NCBI GenBank assembly: GCA_947444785.1
Contig: CANFBG010000002.1
Coordinates: forward strand, 1-56,086
Direction: 5' to 3'
DNA: 56,086 nt
Origin: Microbacteriaceae bacterium
GTDB taxonomy: Bacteria; Actinomycetota; Actinomycetes; Actinomycetales; Microbacteriaceae
Part shown: piece after piece, positions 45,627 to 53,500 of the stretch
Layout of the letters: every line of letters begins with the position of its first letter
Numbering within the stretch: position 1 is the stretch's first letter
The notes under the pieces: generated by a model
What the model was told of the DNA's origin: nothing
Seen by the model: only the letters and a program-made list of their open reading frames with translations
The model's database searches: none
Program-made: the position numbers and the translations under genes

Positions 45627-46772
45627 ATGCCCCCAATGTTACCGGCCACCCGAACCTCTGAGCCCCGGCTGGCCGACGTGCTGCCAAGTTGCCTCGCTGC
45701 CCTGAACAACGAAGAGAACCGGCTCGGTCTGCCGCCCGTGCAACGAGCCGTGGTCATCCTCATCGACGGCCTGGGGGCAGAGGCCCTCCGCCAGCGTTCC
45801 GGTCACGGGCGGTTTCTCGCTGCGTCCATGACGAAGAAGGCAAGAATGGTCAGCGGCTTTCCGACGACGACGGCGTCGGCCCTGACCTCGCTGTCAACCG
45901 GCACGGCCCCCGGCGAGCATGGCATCGTCGGATACACCGCCCTCATCCCGGATTCGGACCGGGTCGCCAACCAGCTCTCGGGCTGGGCGGATGACATGAC
46001 GCCAGAATCCTGGCAGCGGATGCCAACGGTCTTCGAGCAGGCGGCGGAGCAGGGGATAGCGGTCTCGGCGATCGGCTCGGGCCGCTACCGGGATTCCGGC
46101 TTCACGGACGCTGTGCTGAGGGGAGCCGACTACATCCCTGCCGCATCGATAGCGGACCGTTTCACGGCCGCCACCGCGGAGCTCGCCCGCGGCGGCCGAC
46201 GACTCAGCTACGTCTACGTGCCGGAGCTCGACATGGCCGCCCACGCGCACGGCTGGCAGTCGGATCGTTGGACCAAGGCGCTCGAAGATGTCGACTCGGC
46301 CGTGGCCTCGTTCGTCGCCGCGCTCGTACCAGGCGAGGGAGCACTCCTTACGGCTGATCACGGGGTCATCGACGTACCGGCGTTCTCGCACATCCTTTTC
46401 GGCGACGATCCGGCCCAGATGACCGGGGTTCGCCACGTCGCGGGCGATCCGAGATGCCTCCAGCTGCATCTCGAGCCGGGACTCGACGCGAACCAGCGCC
46501 AGACGATTCTGGATGCCTGGCGAGCGACGGAGGGCGAGCGTGCCTGGGTGCTGACCCGGGACGAGGCTGTCGCTGCCGGCTGGTTCGGCGACGTGAGCGA
46601 GGAAGTTCGGCCGAGAATTGGCGACATCATCGTCGCGGCAGCCAAGAACATCGCCTACTATGACGGGCGCAAGACCAACGATGCCAGCCGCAACATGATC
46701 GGCCAACACGGCTCGTGGAACACTGATGAGCTCATTGTGCCTCTTCTGAGGTTCGGCGCCTTCGCTCGCTAG
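45627..46772 (+). CDS. Alkaline phosphatase superfamily nucleotide pyrophosphatase/phosphodiesterase
   Basis: The product of 381 residues shows [15 protein letters not shown] (metal Asp), the nucleophile threonine in [28 protein letters not shown] and [10 protein letters not shown], all marks of the type I phosphodiesterase family. No signal peptide is seen, so it is cytosolic. Substrate is unknown. ATG 45627 follows CAGACT by 7 nt; ATG 45636 is a possible alternative. Divergent from parC and convergent with sepH, overlapping its stop. Confidence 0.88.
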   Translation: MPPMLPATRTSEPRLADVLPSCLAALNNEENRLGLPPVQRAVVILIDGLGAEALRQRSGHGRFLAASMTKKARMVSGFPTTTASALTSLSTGTAPGEHGIVGYTALIPDSDRVANQLSGWADDMTPESWQRMPTVFEQAAEQGIAVSAIGSGRYRDSGFTDAVLRGADYIPAASIADRFTAATAELARGGRRLSYVYVPELDMAAHAHGWQSDRWTKALEDVDSAVASFVAALVPGEGALLTADHGVIDVPAFSHILFGDDPAQMTGVRHVAGDPRCLQLHLEPGLDANQRQTILDAWRATEGERAWVLTRDEAVAAGWFGDVSEEVRPRIGDIIVAAAKNIAYYDGRKTNDASRNMIGQHGSWNTDELIVPLLRFGAFAR

Positions 46773-48037
46773 ACGATGTCGTCGTCGGTGCGAGCGCCGA
46801 AGACGATCTCGTCCCAGCTCGGCATGGCACTGCGGGTGCGCTTGGGGCTCTTGCTCGTGGGGACGGTGCCTGTTCCGCCGACGACCCCGGTCGTCTCGGT
46901 TGCGGTTCGCGCCTTCTCGGCAGCGCTCCTGTCCTTCACCGGGGATTCGAGTCCCGGCAGGGGCGTGTCAGGGGTAGCCCACGCGGGCGAGGTGCGGGCA
47001 GGTCGCTTCTGTTCGCCGTCCTCTGATGAGAGAGCTCGGGGCACGCTGAAGGGCGTGAGGGGAGAGACCGGGACTCTCGGCTCTGGCACGGCCGCGGGAA
47101 CCCGGGAGCGAATCGGGGTCGGCTCGCGGTTCTCATCCGCAGCGATGTTCTGGGTCACGTCCGCATCCTCATCGGCGGCACTGGCGAAATCATCGACGAA
47201 GAGAACGCTCTCGCGCTCCCCACGACGTCGACGCAGGGCCTGCAGGAGGTCTGCCGTCTGGTTGTTGCCATCTGCGGGGGCTTTCTCCTCGGCCCGGCTG
47301 ATGGCGGCGGCCGTGGCGGCGGGGGAGGACTCCTGGGACGCACCTCGAACAAATGGGAAGGAATCCCTGGCGGAAGACGGCTCAACGGTCAGGGTGTCGG
47401 CGTTCTCGCCCGTCGGAGTCACTGTCTCCGGCACACTGGAAACGGCTCGCAGGCGGGGGATCAGGCCCCCGGACAGGTCGGTTCCGTGCTGGGAGAGCGT
47501 CACGGCCTCGCTGTTCAGCGGCGACAGGGTGTGACGCTTCGGGTCGAACTGCCAGCGGGCGTCGTGATCGATCTGGCCTGCGGTGAAGCTGAGTTTGACG
47601 ATCCAGCCGGACTCGTCCTTCCAGCTTGCCCAGCGGCTCTCCGTGGCGTTGAGACGCTCAAGCCGATCTTCGATGGCGATGCCGAACGTCGTCTTGGGTT
47701 CCTCGTTGAGAGGGTCGTTGGCGCTCTCGGCCGTGACGGCGACCTTCAGCGCTGAGTTGACGACATAGGCGCGCTCGGCGACGACGGGACCCTCATACCG
47801 CTCGATATCGGCGAGGCTCGCGCCCGTCAGCGTCGAGATCTCCTCGGCGGAGAGCCCGGCACGAATGTGGCCTTGGATCTCGCGGGGGGAGACGCGCTTG
47901 CCCGCGGTGCGGGGACCGCTCGTCTGGCGAAGCCGAGACTGAAGGACATCATCGATGGCAATCCTGAAACGCTCGCCGGACTCGCTCGCCGCGAGCAACG
48001 CGCCGTTCTCAACGCCGATAACTGTCAAATCCTGCAT
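46769..48037 (-). CDS. sepH: Septation protein SepH (DUF3071)
   Basis: SepH, described in Streptomyces and mycobacteria, binds FtsZ and promotes filament assembly at the septum. The 422-residue protein has the N-terminal DUF3071 domain (1-~170: MQDLTVIGVENGALL, a helix-turn-helix-like VSPREIQGHIRAGLSAEEISTL split over ~50-72, and YEGPVVAERAYV), a long disordered middle, and the conserved end RSAMPSWDEIVFGAR. ATG 48037 is favoured with GGAGG 8 nt upstream. Confidence 0.92.
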   Translation of the reverse strand: MQDLTVIGVENGALLAASESGERFRIAIDDVLQSRLRQTSGPRTAGKRVSPREIQGHIRAGLSAEEISTLTGASLADIERYEGPVVAERAYVVNSALKVAVTAESANDPLNEEPKTTFGIAIEDRLERLNATESRWASWKDESGWIVKLSFTAGQIDHDARWQFDPKRHTLSPLNSEAVTLSQHGTDLSGGLIPRLRAVSSVPETVTPTGENADTLTVEPSSARDSFPFVRGASQESSPAATAAAISRAEEKAPADGNNQTADLLQALRRRRGERESVLFVDDFASAADEDADVTQNIAADENREPTPIRSRVPAAVPEPRVPVSPLTPFSVPRALSSEDGEQKRPARTSPAWATPDTPLPGLESPVKDRSAAEKARTATETTGVVGGTGTVPTSKSPKRTRSAMPSWDEIVFGARTDDDIV

Positions 48038-48236
48038 GGTCAAGGCCTCCACCGTCACTATCCGCTAGAAGGATGTCACGCCCACAGCCATTCGCACCGG
48101 AATGTTCCGGGCGTGCCGTATGTTGACGCGGACAGTGGTGGAATTGTTTCAGCTGCGGAATTGCTATTCCGTTGGCTTTCATGCAAACTAACGCCGCCGA
48201 TTTGGTTTTACAAAGATCATTAAGAAGTGGATGGGC

Positions 48237-48530
48237 ATGGCAACTGATTACGACGCTCCGCGCAAGAACGATGACGACTCCGAGTCGATTGAGGCGCTGA
48301 AAGAGCGAGTCCCGGACAAGATGTCTGGTGTCGTTGATGTTGACGACTCCGACAACCCCGGCGGCTTCGAGCTTCCCGGCGCAGACCTCTCCGACCTCGA
48401 TCTCGATGTGGTCGTTCTTCCGCCCCAGGCGGATGAGTTCACCTGCATCTCGTGTTTCCTCGTGAAGCACCGGTCGCAGATCGATCACGAAGAGAAGCTT
48501 GGCCCCGTGTGCGTGGAGTGCATGGCCTAG
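48237..48530 (+). CDS. DUF4193 family zinc-binding protein
   Basis: The 97-residue acidic protein begins MATDYDAPRKNDDDSESIEAL and ends with two CxxC pairs (CISC and CVEC), likely binding one Zn. It is the actinobacterial DUF4193 family (Rv2699c-like), function unknown. An ATG six nt upstream (48231) is possible, but the family starts MATDYDAP. AAGAAG lies 8 nt upstream. It is placed between sepH and the dut operon, as in other actinobacteria. Confidence 0.92.
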   Translation: MATDYDAPRKNDDDSESIEALKERVPDKMSGVVDVDDSDNPGGFELPGADLSDLDLDVVVLPPQADEFTCISCFLVKHRSQIDHEEKLGPVCVECMA

Positions 48531-48570
48531 GCCCAGGCAACACCGGTTAGACGAGGTCGAGCGATGTGCC

Positions 48571-49002
48571 CTACAGGGCGAGCGCGGCCGAGAGCCCCTT
48601 GGGGTTCCGTGTGGATACCAGCCAGTACGGCGTGGGGTCATTCGGATCCTCAAGGGGTATTTTTACGACCGGGTCGACCCAGCCCCGCATGCAGAGCCAC
48701 GCCCGGGTATCGAGTTTGGGTCCGCGCTGGACGGTGGCGGCACTCCCGGTGAATGTCTCGGGAGCCCCCAGCAGGGTGCGCGGAATGCTCGCCTTGCCGG
48801 CGATGAACGTCGTCTCGGTGACCTCGATGACCGGTGCCATGCCGACCAAGAGCACCACGGAACCCCCAAAGAGCACGGCCGCGCAGATGATTCCGGCAAA
48901 AATGTTTATCGGTGCGAACACCAGCAGGCTGGCAGGGATCACAAGGGCTGTGGCGAGATAGATCCAGAGGGAGGGCACGAGCCGCTCGCGATAGAGAGTC
49001 AT
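48571..49002 (-). CDS. DUF3093 family membrane protein
   Basis: The 143-residue protein begins YRERLVPSLWIYLATALVIPASLL, two membrane helices (~11-30 and 35-55), then a soluble beta-rich domain with WLCMRGWVDPVVKIPLEDPNDPTPYW. This is the DUF3093 family, conserved beside dut in actinobacteria; function unknown. It is divergent from dut with a 39-nt spacer, so the promoters must overlap. Confidence 0.92.
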   Translation of the reverse strand: MTLYRERLVPSLWIYLATALVIPASLLVFAPINIFAGIICAAVLFGGSVVLLVGMAPVIEVTETTFIAGKASIPRTLLGAPETFTGSAATVQRGPKLDTRAWLCMRGWVDPVVKIPLEDPNDPTPYWLVSTRNPKGLSAALAL

Positions 49003-49041
49003 GTCCCTATTCGATCAGAAAAACTGGACTACCCTCTACTC

Positions 49042-49551
49042 GTGCCCCAAAGCGTTGAGATTCTGATTCAGGCCTCTGCCGTGCCCGTCTACGCCCACCC
49101 GGGTGACGCCGGCGCCGACCTAGTATCCACCGAGGATGCCACCCTGCTTCCGGGCGAGCGCCGAACTCTGGGTACCGGGGTGAGCATCGCCCTCCCCGAT
49201 GGCTTCGTTGCGTTCGTCGTCCCACGAAGCGGCCTCGCGGCCAAACACGGAATCACAATCGTCAACTCACCGGGCACCGTCGACGCGGGCTACCGCGGCG
49301 AGATCCGGGTGGCCCTGTTGAATACGGATGCGACGGAGTCATACCGCGTGGCTGTGGGAGACCGCATCGCGCAGCTGGTCATCATGCCGGTGACCCGGGC
49401 GCACTTCATCCCCGTCGAGGTCCTCCCGGGCAGCGACCGGGGCGAGGCGGGCTTCGGCTCGACCGGCTACTCGCAGAAGCCACCGGCAGTTTCTGGAACG
49501 AGCACTTCCGCGCCCGATTCCTTCTCAGCAGTGAACGGAGACAACGCATGA
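49042..49551 (+). CDS. dut: dUTP diphosphatase
   Basis: The trimeric dUTPase hydrolyses dUTP to dUMP, keeping uracil out of DNA. All five motifs of the family are present in 169 residues: HPGDAGADL, PRSGLAAKHGI, VDAGYRGEIRV, GDRIAQLVI, and RGEAGFGSTGY. The tail past motif 5 is 25 residues longer than needed. TACCCT lies 6 nt before the GTG, with no ribosome site (leaderless). The stop overlaps the DUF3710 start (ATGA). Confidence 0.96.
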   Translation: MPQSVEILIQASAVPVYAHPGDAGADLVSTEDATLLPGERRTLGTGVSIALPDGFVAFVVPRSGLAAKHGITIVNSPGTVDAGYRGEIRVALLNTDATESYRVAVGDRIAQLVIMPVTRAHFIPVEVLPGSDRGEAGFGSTGYSQKPPAVSGTSTSAPDSFSAVNGDNA

Positions 49552-50192
49552 GCGAAATCGAAGAGTTTGACGGTGGTCTTTCCGAGGCTGCCTCCGAAGA
49601 GGTCCTGAACGCGAAGTCGGCACCGGAGGACCGTGCCGATGAAGGACCCTTCGACAGCGCCGAGGCGAACCCCGCCCGTCCCTATGTCGACCTGGGCGGA
49701 ATGAAGATCCTCCCGCGGGAGGGCCTGCACCTTCGTCTCGAGGTAGAGGAAGGATCGCAGCGCGTCGTTGCGGTCGGCCTCGACTACGCCGGTTCCACAC
49801 TCCAGGTCCAGGCCTTCGCCGCCCCCCGGACCACCGGGCTCTGGCACGAGATCAGGGATCAGATTCAGGACCAGGTGACGAAGCAGGGTGGCTCCACGAC
49901 CCTCCGAGAGGGAACGTTCGGTCCTGAGCTGCTCGGTCAGGTGCCCGTCGTGGAGACCGACGGGACCACCAGCATCCGTCTGGCTCGATTCATCGGTGTC
50001 GATGGGCCGCGCTGGTTCCTGCGCGGGGTCATCGCCGGCGATGCCCTGACGAACCCGTCGGCCGAGGCTGCCCTCGAATCGCTCTTCCGAAGTGTCGTCG
50101 TGGTTCGGGGTTCGTCCCCGATGCCGCCTCGGGACCTCATCCCCCTGAATATGCCGAAGACTGCCGCAGGCACCTCGGCGGGCCCCGCATAG
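49548..50192 (+). CDS. DUF3710 family protein
   Basis: The 214-residue soluble protein has an acidic disordered N-terminus (1-45) and then YVDLGGMKILPREGLHLRLEV and FIGVDGPRWFLRGVIAGDA. It is the DUF3710 family, always next to dut in actinobacteria. Function is unknown. Translationally coupled to dut and directly followed by the next gene. Confidence 0.92.
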   Translation: MSEIEEFDGGLSEAASEEVLNAKSAPEDRADEGPFDSAEANPARPYVDLGGMKILPREGLHLRLEVEEGSQRVVAVGLDYAGSTLQVQAFAAPRTTGLWHEIRDQIQDQVTKQGGSTTLREGTFGPELLGQVPVVETDGTTSIRLARFIGVDGPRWFLRGVIAGDALTNPSAEAALESLFRSVVVVRGSSPMPPRDLIPLNMPKTAAGTSAGPA

Positions 50193-50945
50193 GTGGCGAC
50201 TGACGTGAACGAGCCCCAGGAACCCCGCGAGTCGGCGGGAGAGTCGGTCGCCACGCCCACGTTCTCCGAGACATTGGCCGCCGCTGCACGCAAGGCCGGT
50301 ATCGGCCAGGTGACACCGGGGGAGACGCCGACCGCCGCCTCGCTCGTGCGCGCGATCGGCGGGATCCGAGGTCTCGTCGAGTCGGTTCTGCCCGGGCTGG
50401 CCTTCCTGGTCATCTACACCTTCAGCGGGCTCTTGCTGCCCAGCGTGATCGCTCCGCTCGCGGTCTCGGTGGTGTTCATCGTGGTCAGGGCGATCACACG
50501 CAGTCCGGTCATGCCGGCCATTGCCGGCTTCATCGGTGTTGCCCTGTCTGCGATCCTCGCTCTCACCACCGGCAAGGCGGAGGACAACTTCCTTCCCGGC
50601 CTCATCATCAACTCGATCAGCATCGTCGTGCTTCTGGCGTCGGTCATCGCACGCTGGCCCCTGATCGGAATCATCGCCGGTCTCCTGACCGGAGACGCAA
50701 TCGGTTGGCGCGCGGACAAGGCGAAGTTCCGGATCGTCACCGTGGCCACGTGGTGCTGGGTCGGCCTCTTCGCCCTCCGACTGGGCGTTCAGGGTCCGCT
50801 CTACCTCAGCGGCCAGCCTGAGCTGCTCGCATCGACCAAGCTGATCATGGGGGTGCCGCTGTATGCGGGCATGCTCTGGGTCACGTGGCTCCTGGTGCGC
50901 ACGGCCTTCGGTCACGTTCGTCCGGCCTCCCGCGCTTCGGCCTGA
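50193..50945 (+). CDS. DUF3159 family membrane protein
   Basis: The 250-residue protein has a polar N-terminus (1-60) and about five or six membrane helices, starting VLPGLAFLVIYTFSGLLLP. It belongs to the DUF3159 family of the dut neighbourhood; function unknown. The GTG start follows the DUF3710 stop with no gap. In some relatives a nucleic-acid-binding OB-fold gene lies between the two; it is absent here. Confidence 0.9.
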   Translation: MATDVNEPQEPRESAGESVATPTFSETLAAAARKAGIGQVTPGETPTAASLVRAIGGIRGLVESVLPGLAFLVIYTFSGLLLPSVIAPLAVSVVFIVVRAITRSPVMPAIAGFIGVALSAILALTTGKAEDNFLPGLIINSISIVVLLASVIARWPLIGIIAGLLTGDAIGWRADKAKFRIVTVATWCWVGLFALRLGVQGPLYLSGQPELLASTKLIMGVPLYAGMLWVTWLLVRTAFGHVRPASRASA

Positions 50946-50959
50946 TTCGGAACCGGCGG

Positions 50960-53329
50960 ATGAGAAGCGGGGGACTGACTGAGGCCGAGGTTGCGGACCG
51001 CGTCTCCCGTGGCGAGGTCAACATCACGGACATGCCCACGTCCAGGCCCCTCGCCGACATCCTTCGGGAGAACGTCTTCACGTTCTTCAACGCCATTCTC
51101 ACGGTCTGCTTCATCGCGGTCCTGTTGCTCGGCAGGCCCGGAGACGGCTTCTTCTTCGGTGTCGTCGTCGTCAATGCGGCGATCGGGATCTTCCAGGAGG
51201 TGCGCGCCAAGCTCGCCCTGGATCGACTGGCGCTGATCGGCGCGCCGGAGACCGCCGTTCGACGGGACGGCGAGATCACAGTCATCCTGCCGCAGGACGT
51301 AGTGCTCGGCGACACGGTCGTGCTGCGACCCGGCGATCAGGTCACCGCGGACTCCGAGGTGCTCTCGGGAACGGACCTCCTGGTCGACGAGTCGATGCTC
51401 ACGGGCGAGTCTGAGCCCGTTGCCAAGCACGCCGGCGACCGGTTGCTCTCGGGCGCCCTCATCGTTGCCGGCGGCGGTGAATCCGTTGTCGTCGCCGTCG
51501 GCCGGGACTCCTATTCGAGCATGCTGAGCGCCGAGATCAAGCGTCACAGCCTCGTTCGCAGCGAACTGCGTGAGGCGACCAACAGCATCCTCGTCTACAT
51601 CTCGTGGATTCTCATACCGATGATCATCATCCTGATCACGGGACGGATCTTCACCTATGGGGGACTGGGTGCCATCCTGGATCCCACGGGAGGCCTCTGG
51701 CAGAAGGCTCTCCTGGATGTCGTTGCCGCCGTCGTCGGCATCATCCCCGAGGGGCTGGTGCTGCTCACGAGCCTCGCATTCGGGGTGGCGGCACTGCAGC
51801 TGGCCCGGGACAGGGTGCTCGTCCAGGAGCTGGCGGCCGTCGAGGTACTGGCCCGGGTCGATGTGCTGTGCCTCGACAAGACCGGCACGCTGACCACCGG
51901 AGTCATCGAGTTCCACGAGCTCCTGCCGCCTCGGAGCGTGGACGAGATCTCCCCTGCCGCTCGCGACGCCCTCGCGGTTTTCGGATCCGACCCGGGGGCC
52001 AACGCGACGGCACAGGCGATCCTGGCGTACTTCGGCCGCGTGGACGTCGACGCCGAGCGTCTTCCGTTCTCCTCCAGCCGGGCATTCGGCGCCATCGCGT
52101 TCGGCGCTGTCGGGGCGCGATCGACCTGGCTCCTGGGTGCGCCCGAGCGTCTCCTGGCACAGCACCCCCACGAGCTGGAACGCGCCAACCTCCTCGCGGC
52201 CGGGGGCAATCGAACGCTGGCCTTGGCGCTCGGCAACGAGACGCCGGGTGCCTATGGCGAGGATCCGCTGAAGGCACAGGAGTGCGAGCCGATGGGGCTC
52301 GTCGTCTTCCGGGAGAGACTGCGCCCGGGTGCAGCCGAGACCCTGGCGTACTTCGCCGAACAGGGCGTGCGGGTCATCATTCTCTCGGGGGACAACCCGC
52401 ACACCGTCGGTGCCATCGCCGCGCAGCTGGGTCTCGCCTCGGAGCCGATCGACGCGGCGAGCCTCTCGGACGCCGACGAGCTCGCGACGGCCCTGGCCTC
52501 ATCCAGCGTCTTCGGCCGGGTCGCGCCCCAGCAGAAGCGCGAGGTCGTTCGACTCCTGAAGGCGGCCGGGTACACCGTGGCGATGACCGGTGACGGCGTC
52601 AATGACGCCATGGCCATCAAGGATGCCGACCTGGGCATCGCCATGGGAAATGCCACGCCGGCCACCCGGGCCGCCTCCCGGCTCGTGCTGCTCGACAGCC
52701 GGTTCGAGGTGCTCCCGCAGCTCTTGGGCTACGGGCGTCGCGTCATCGCCAACGTGGAACGCGTGGCGAACCTCTTCCTTGCCAAGACCGTGTACGGCTT
52801 GGTCTTCGCGCTCGTCACCGCCGTTCTGCTGTGGGAGTTCCCCTTCCTTCCCCGACAGCTGACGCTCGTGTCCACCCTCGCGATCGGCATTCCTTCTTTC
52901 TTCCTGGCCCTGGCGCCCAACAAACGGCGGTACCGGTCAGGCGTGCGGGTCAGGATGCTGCGATTCTCGATCCCCATCGGCCTGATCGCAGCGGCGACAG
53001 TGCTGCTCGTCTTCGGCACTGTCCGTGTGACACTCCCGCTTCTCCAGGCTCGAACCCTCGCGACAATCGCGCTCTTCATCGTCTCGCTCTGGATTCTGTC
53101 CGTATTGGCCAGGCCGCTCTCCGGCGCCAGGGTCGGGCTCGTGGCCGCGGTCTGTCTCGCCATGCTGCTCGCGTGCATCCTGCCGGTGACCCGGGAATTC
53201 TTCCTACTGGACATACCGCTGAACCCCTGGCTCGGATTTGCCCTCGGCGTGGCAGTTCTGGGAGCCGGTGCGATCGAGCTCTGCTATCGCTGGGCACGGC
53301 GGAACGGCGTAGTCTTCGATCGGGAATAG
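50960..53329 (+). CDS. CtpE-like P-type cation ATPase
   Basis: This membrane ATPase of 789 residues is similar to mycobacterial CtpE, a Ca2+ transporter. Motifs in order: LTGESEPVAK (actuator), GIIPEGLVLLTSLAFG (helix 4 ion site), LCLDKTGTLTTG (phosphorylation Asp), and TGDGVNDAMAIKDADLGIAMG (hinge). No N-terminal metal-binding domain. ATG 50960 lies 14 nt after the DUF3159 stop; no strong ribosome site. Ion specificity is inferred only from the PEGLVLL motif. Confidence 0.88.
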   Translation: MRSGGLTEAEVADRVSRGEVNITDMPTSRPLADILRENVFTFFNAILTVCFIAVLLLGRPGDGFFFGVVVVNAAIGIFQEVRAKLALDRLALIGAPETAVRRDGEITVILPQDVVLGDTVVLRPGDQVTADSEVLSGTDLLVDESMLTGESEPVAKHAGDRLLSGALIVAGGGESVVVAVGRDSYSSMLSAEIKRHSLVRSELREATNSILVYISWILIPMIIILITGRIFTYGGLGAILDPTGGLWQKALLDVVAAVVGIIPEGLVLLTSLAFGVAALQLARDRVLVQELAAVEVLARVDVLCLDKTGTLTTGVIEFHELLPPRSVDEISPAARDALAVFGSDPGANATAQAILAYFGRVDVDAERLPFSSSRAFGAIAFGAVGARSTWLLGAPERLLAQHPHELERANLLAAGGNRTLALALGNETPGAYGEDPLKAQECEPMGLVVFRERLRPGAAETLAYFAEQGVRVIILSGDNPHTVGAIAAQLGLASEPIDAASLSDADELATALASSSVFGRVAPQQKREVVRLLKAAGYTVAMTGDGVNDAMAIKDADLGIAMGNATPATRAASRLVLLDSRFEVLPQLLGYGRRVIANVERVANLFLAKTVYGLVFALVTAVLLWEFPFLPRQLTLVSTLAIGIPSFFLALAPNKRRYRSGVRVRMLRFSIPIGLIAAATVLLVFGTVRVTLPLLQARTLATIALFIVSLWILSVLARPLSGARVGLVAAVCLAMLLACILPVTREFFLLDIPLNPWLGFALGVAVLGAGAIELCYRWARRNGVVFDRE

Positions 53330-53368
53330 CGCCTGGACCACGTCGGAATCGCGCCCGGTGATGCTACT

Positions 53369-53392
53369 ATTTATCTTGACGTCAAGATAAAT
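53369..53392. promoter_or_regulatory. Perfect 24-bp palindrome upstream of acn
   Basis: The 12-nt arms ATTTATCTTGAC and GTCAAGATAAAT are exact inverted copies, centred at 53380/53381. The AT-rich arms with TCTTGA half-sites look like the operator of a MarR-type dimer. A TGCTACTAT extended -10 (53362-53370) abuts it, so binding would block the promoter of acn 108 nt downstream. Confidence 0.65.
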
Positions 53393-53429
53393 GTGGCCCA
53401 TCCGTGGGGTCAGCGGCGCGGAGATCGCC

Positions 53430-53448
53430 TTAGGTTAGCCTTGCTAGC
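53430..53448 (+). promoter_or_regulatory. DtxR/IdeR-like iron box upstream of acn
   Basis: TTAGGTTAGCCTTGCTAGC agrees with the 19-bp consensus TWAGGTTAGSCTAACCTWA at 13 positions. The left half is perfect and the right half poor. ACCTAA, the right half-site sequence, occurs separately at 53477-53482. Aconitase is an iron-sulfur enzyme, so iron control would make sense. Confidence 0.4.
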
Positions 53449-53500
53449 CGCAGGGCGTGACAGCGGGCGAAGATTGACCTAAGTCAGCGAAGGAGAAGAC

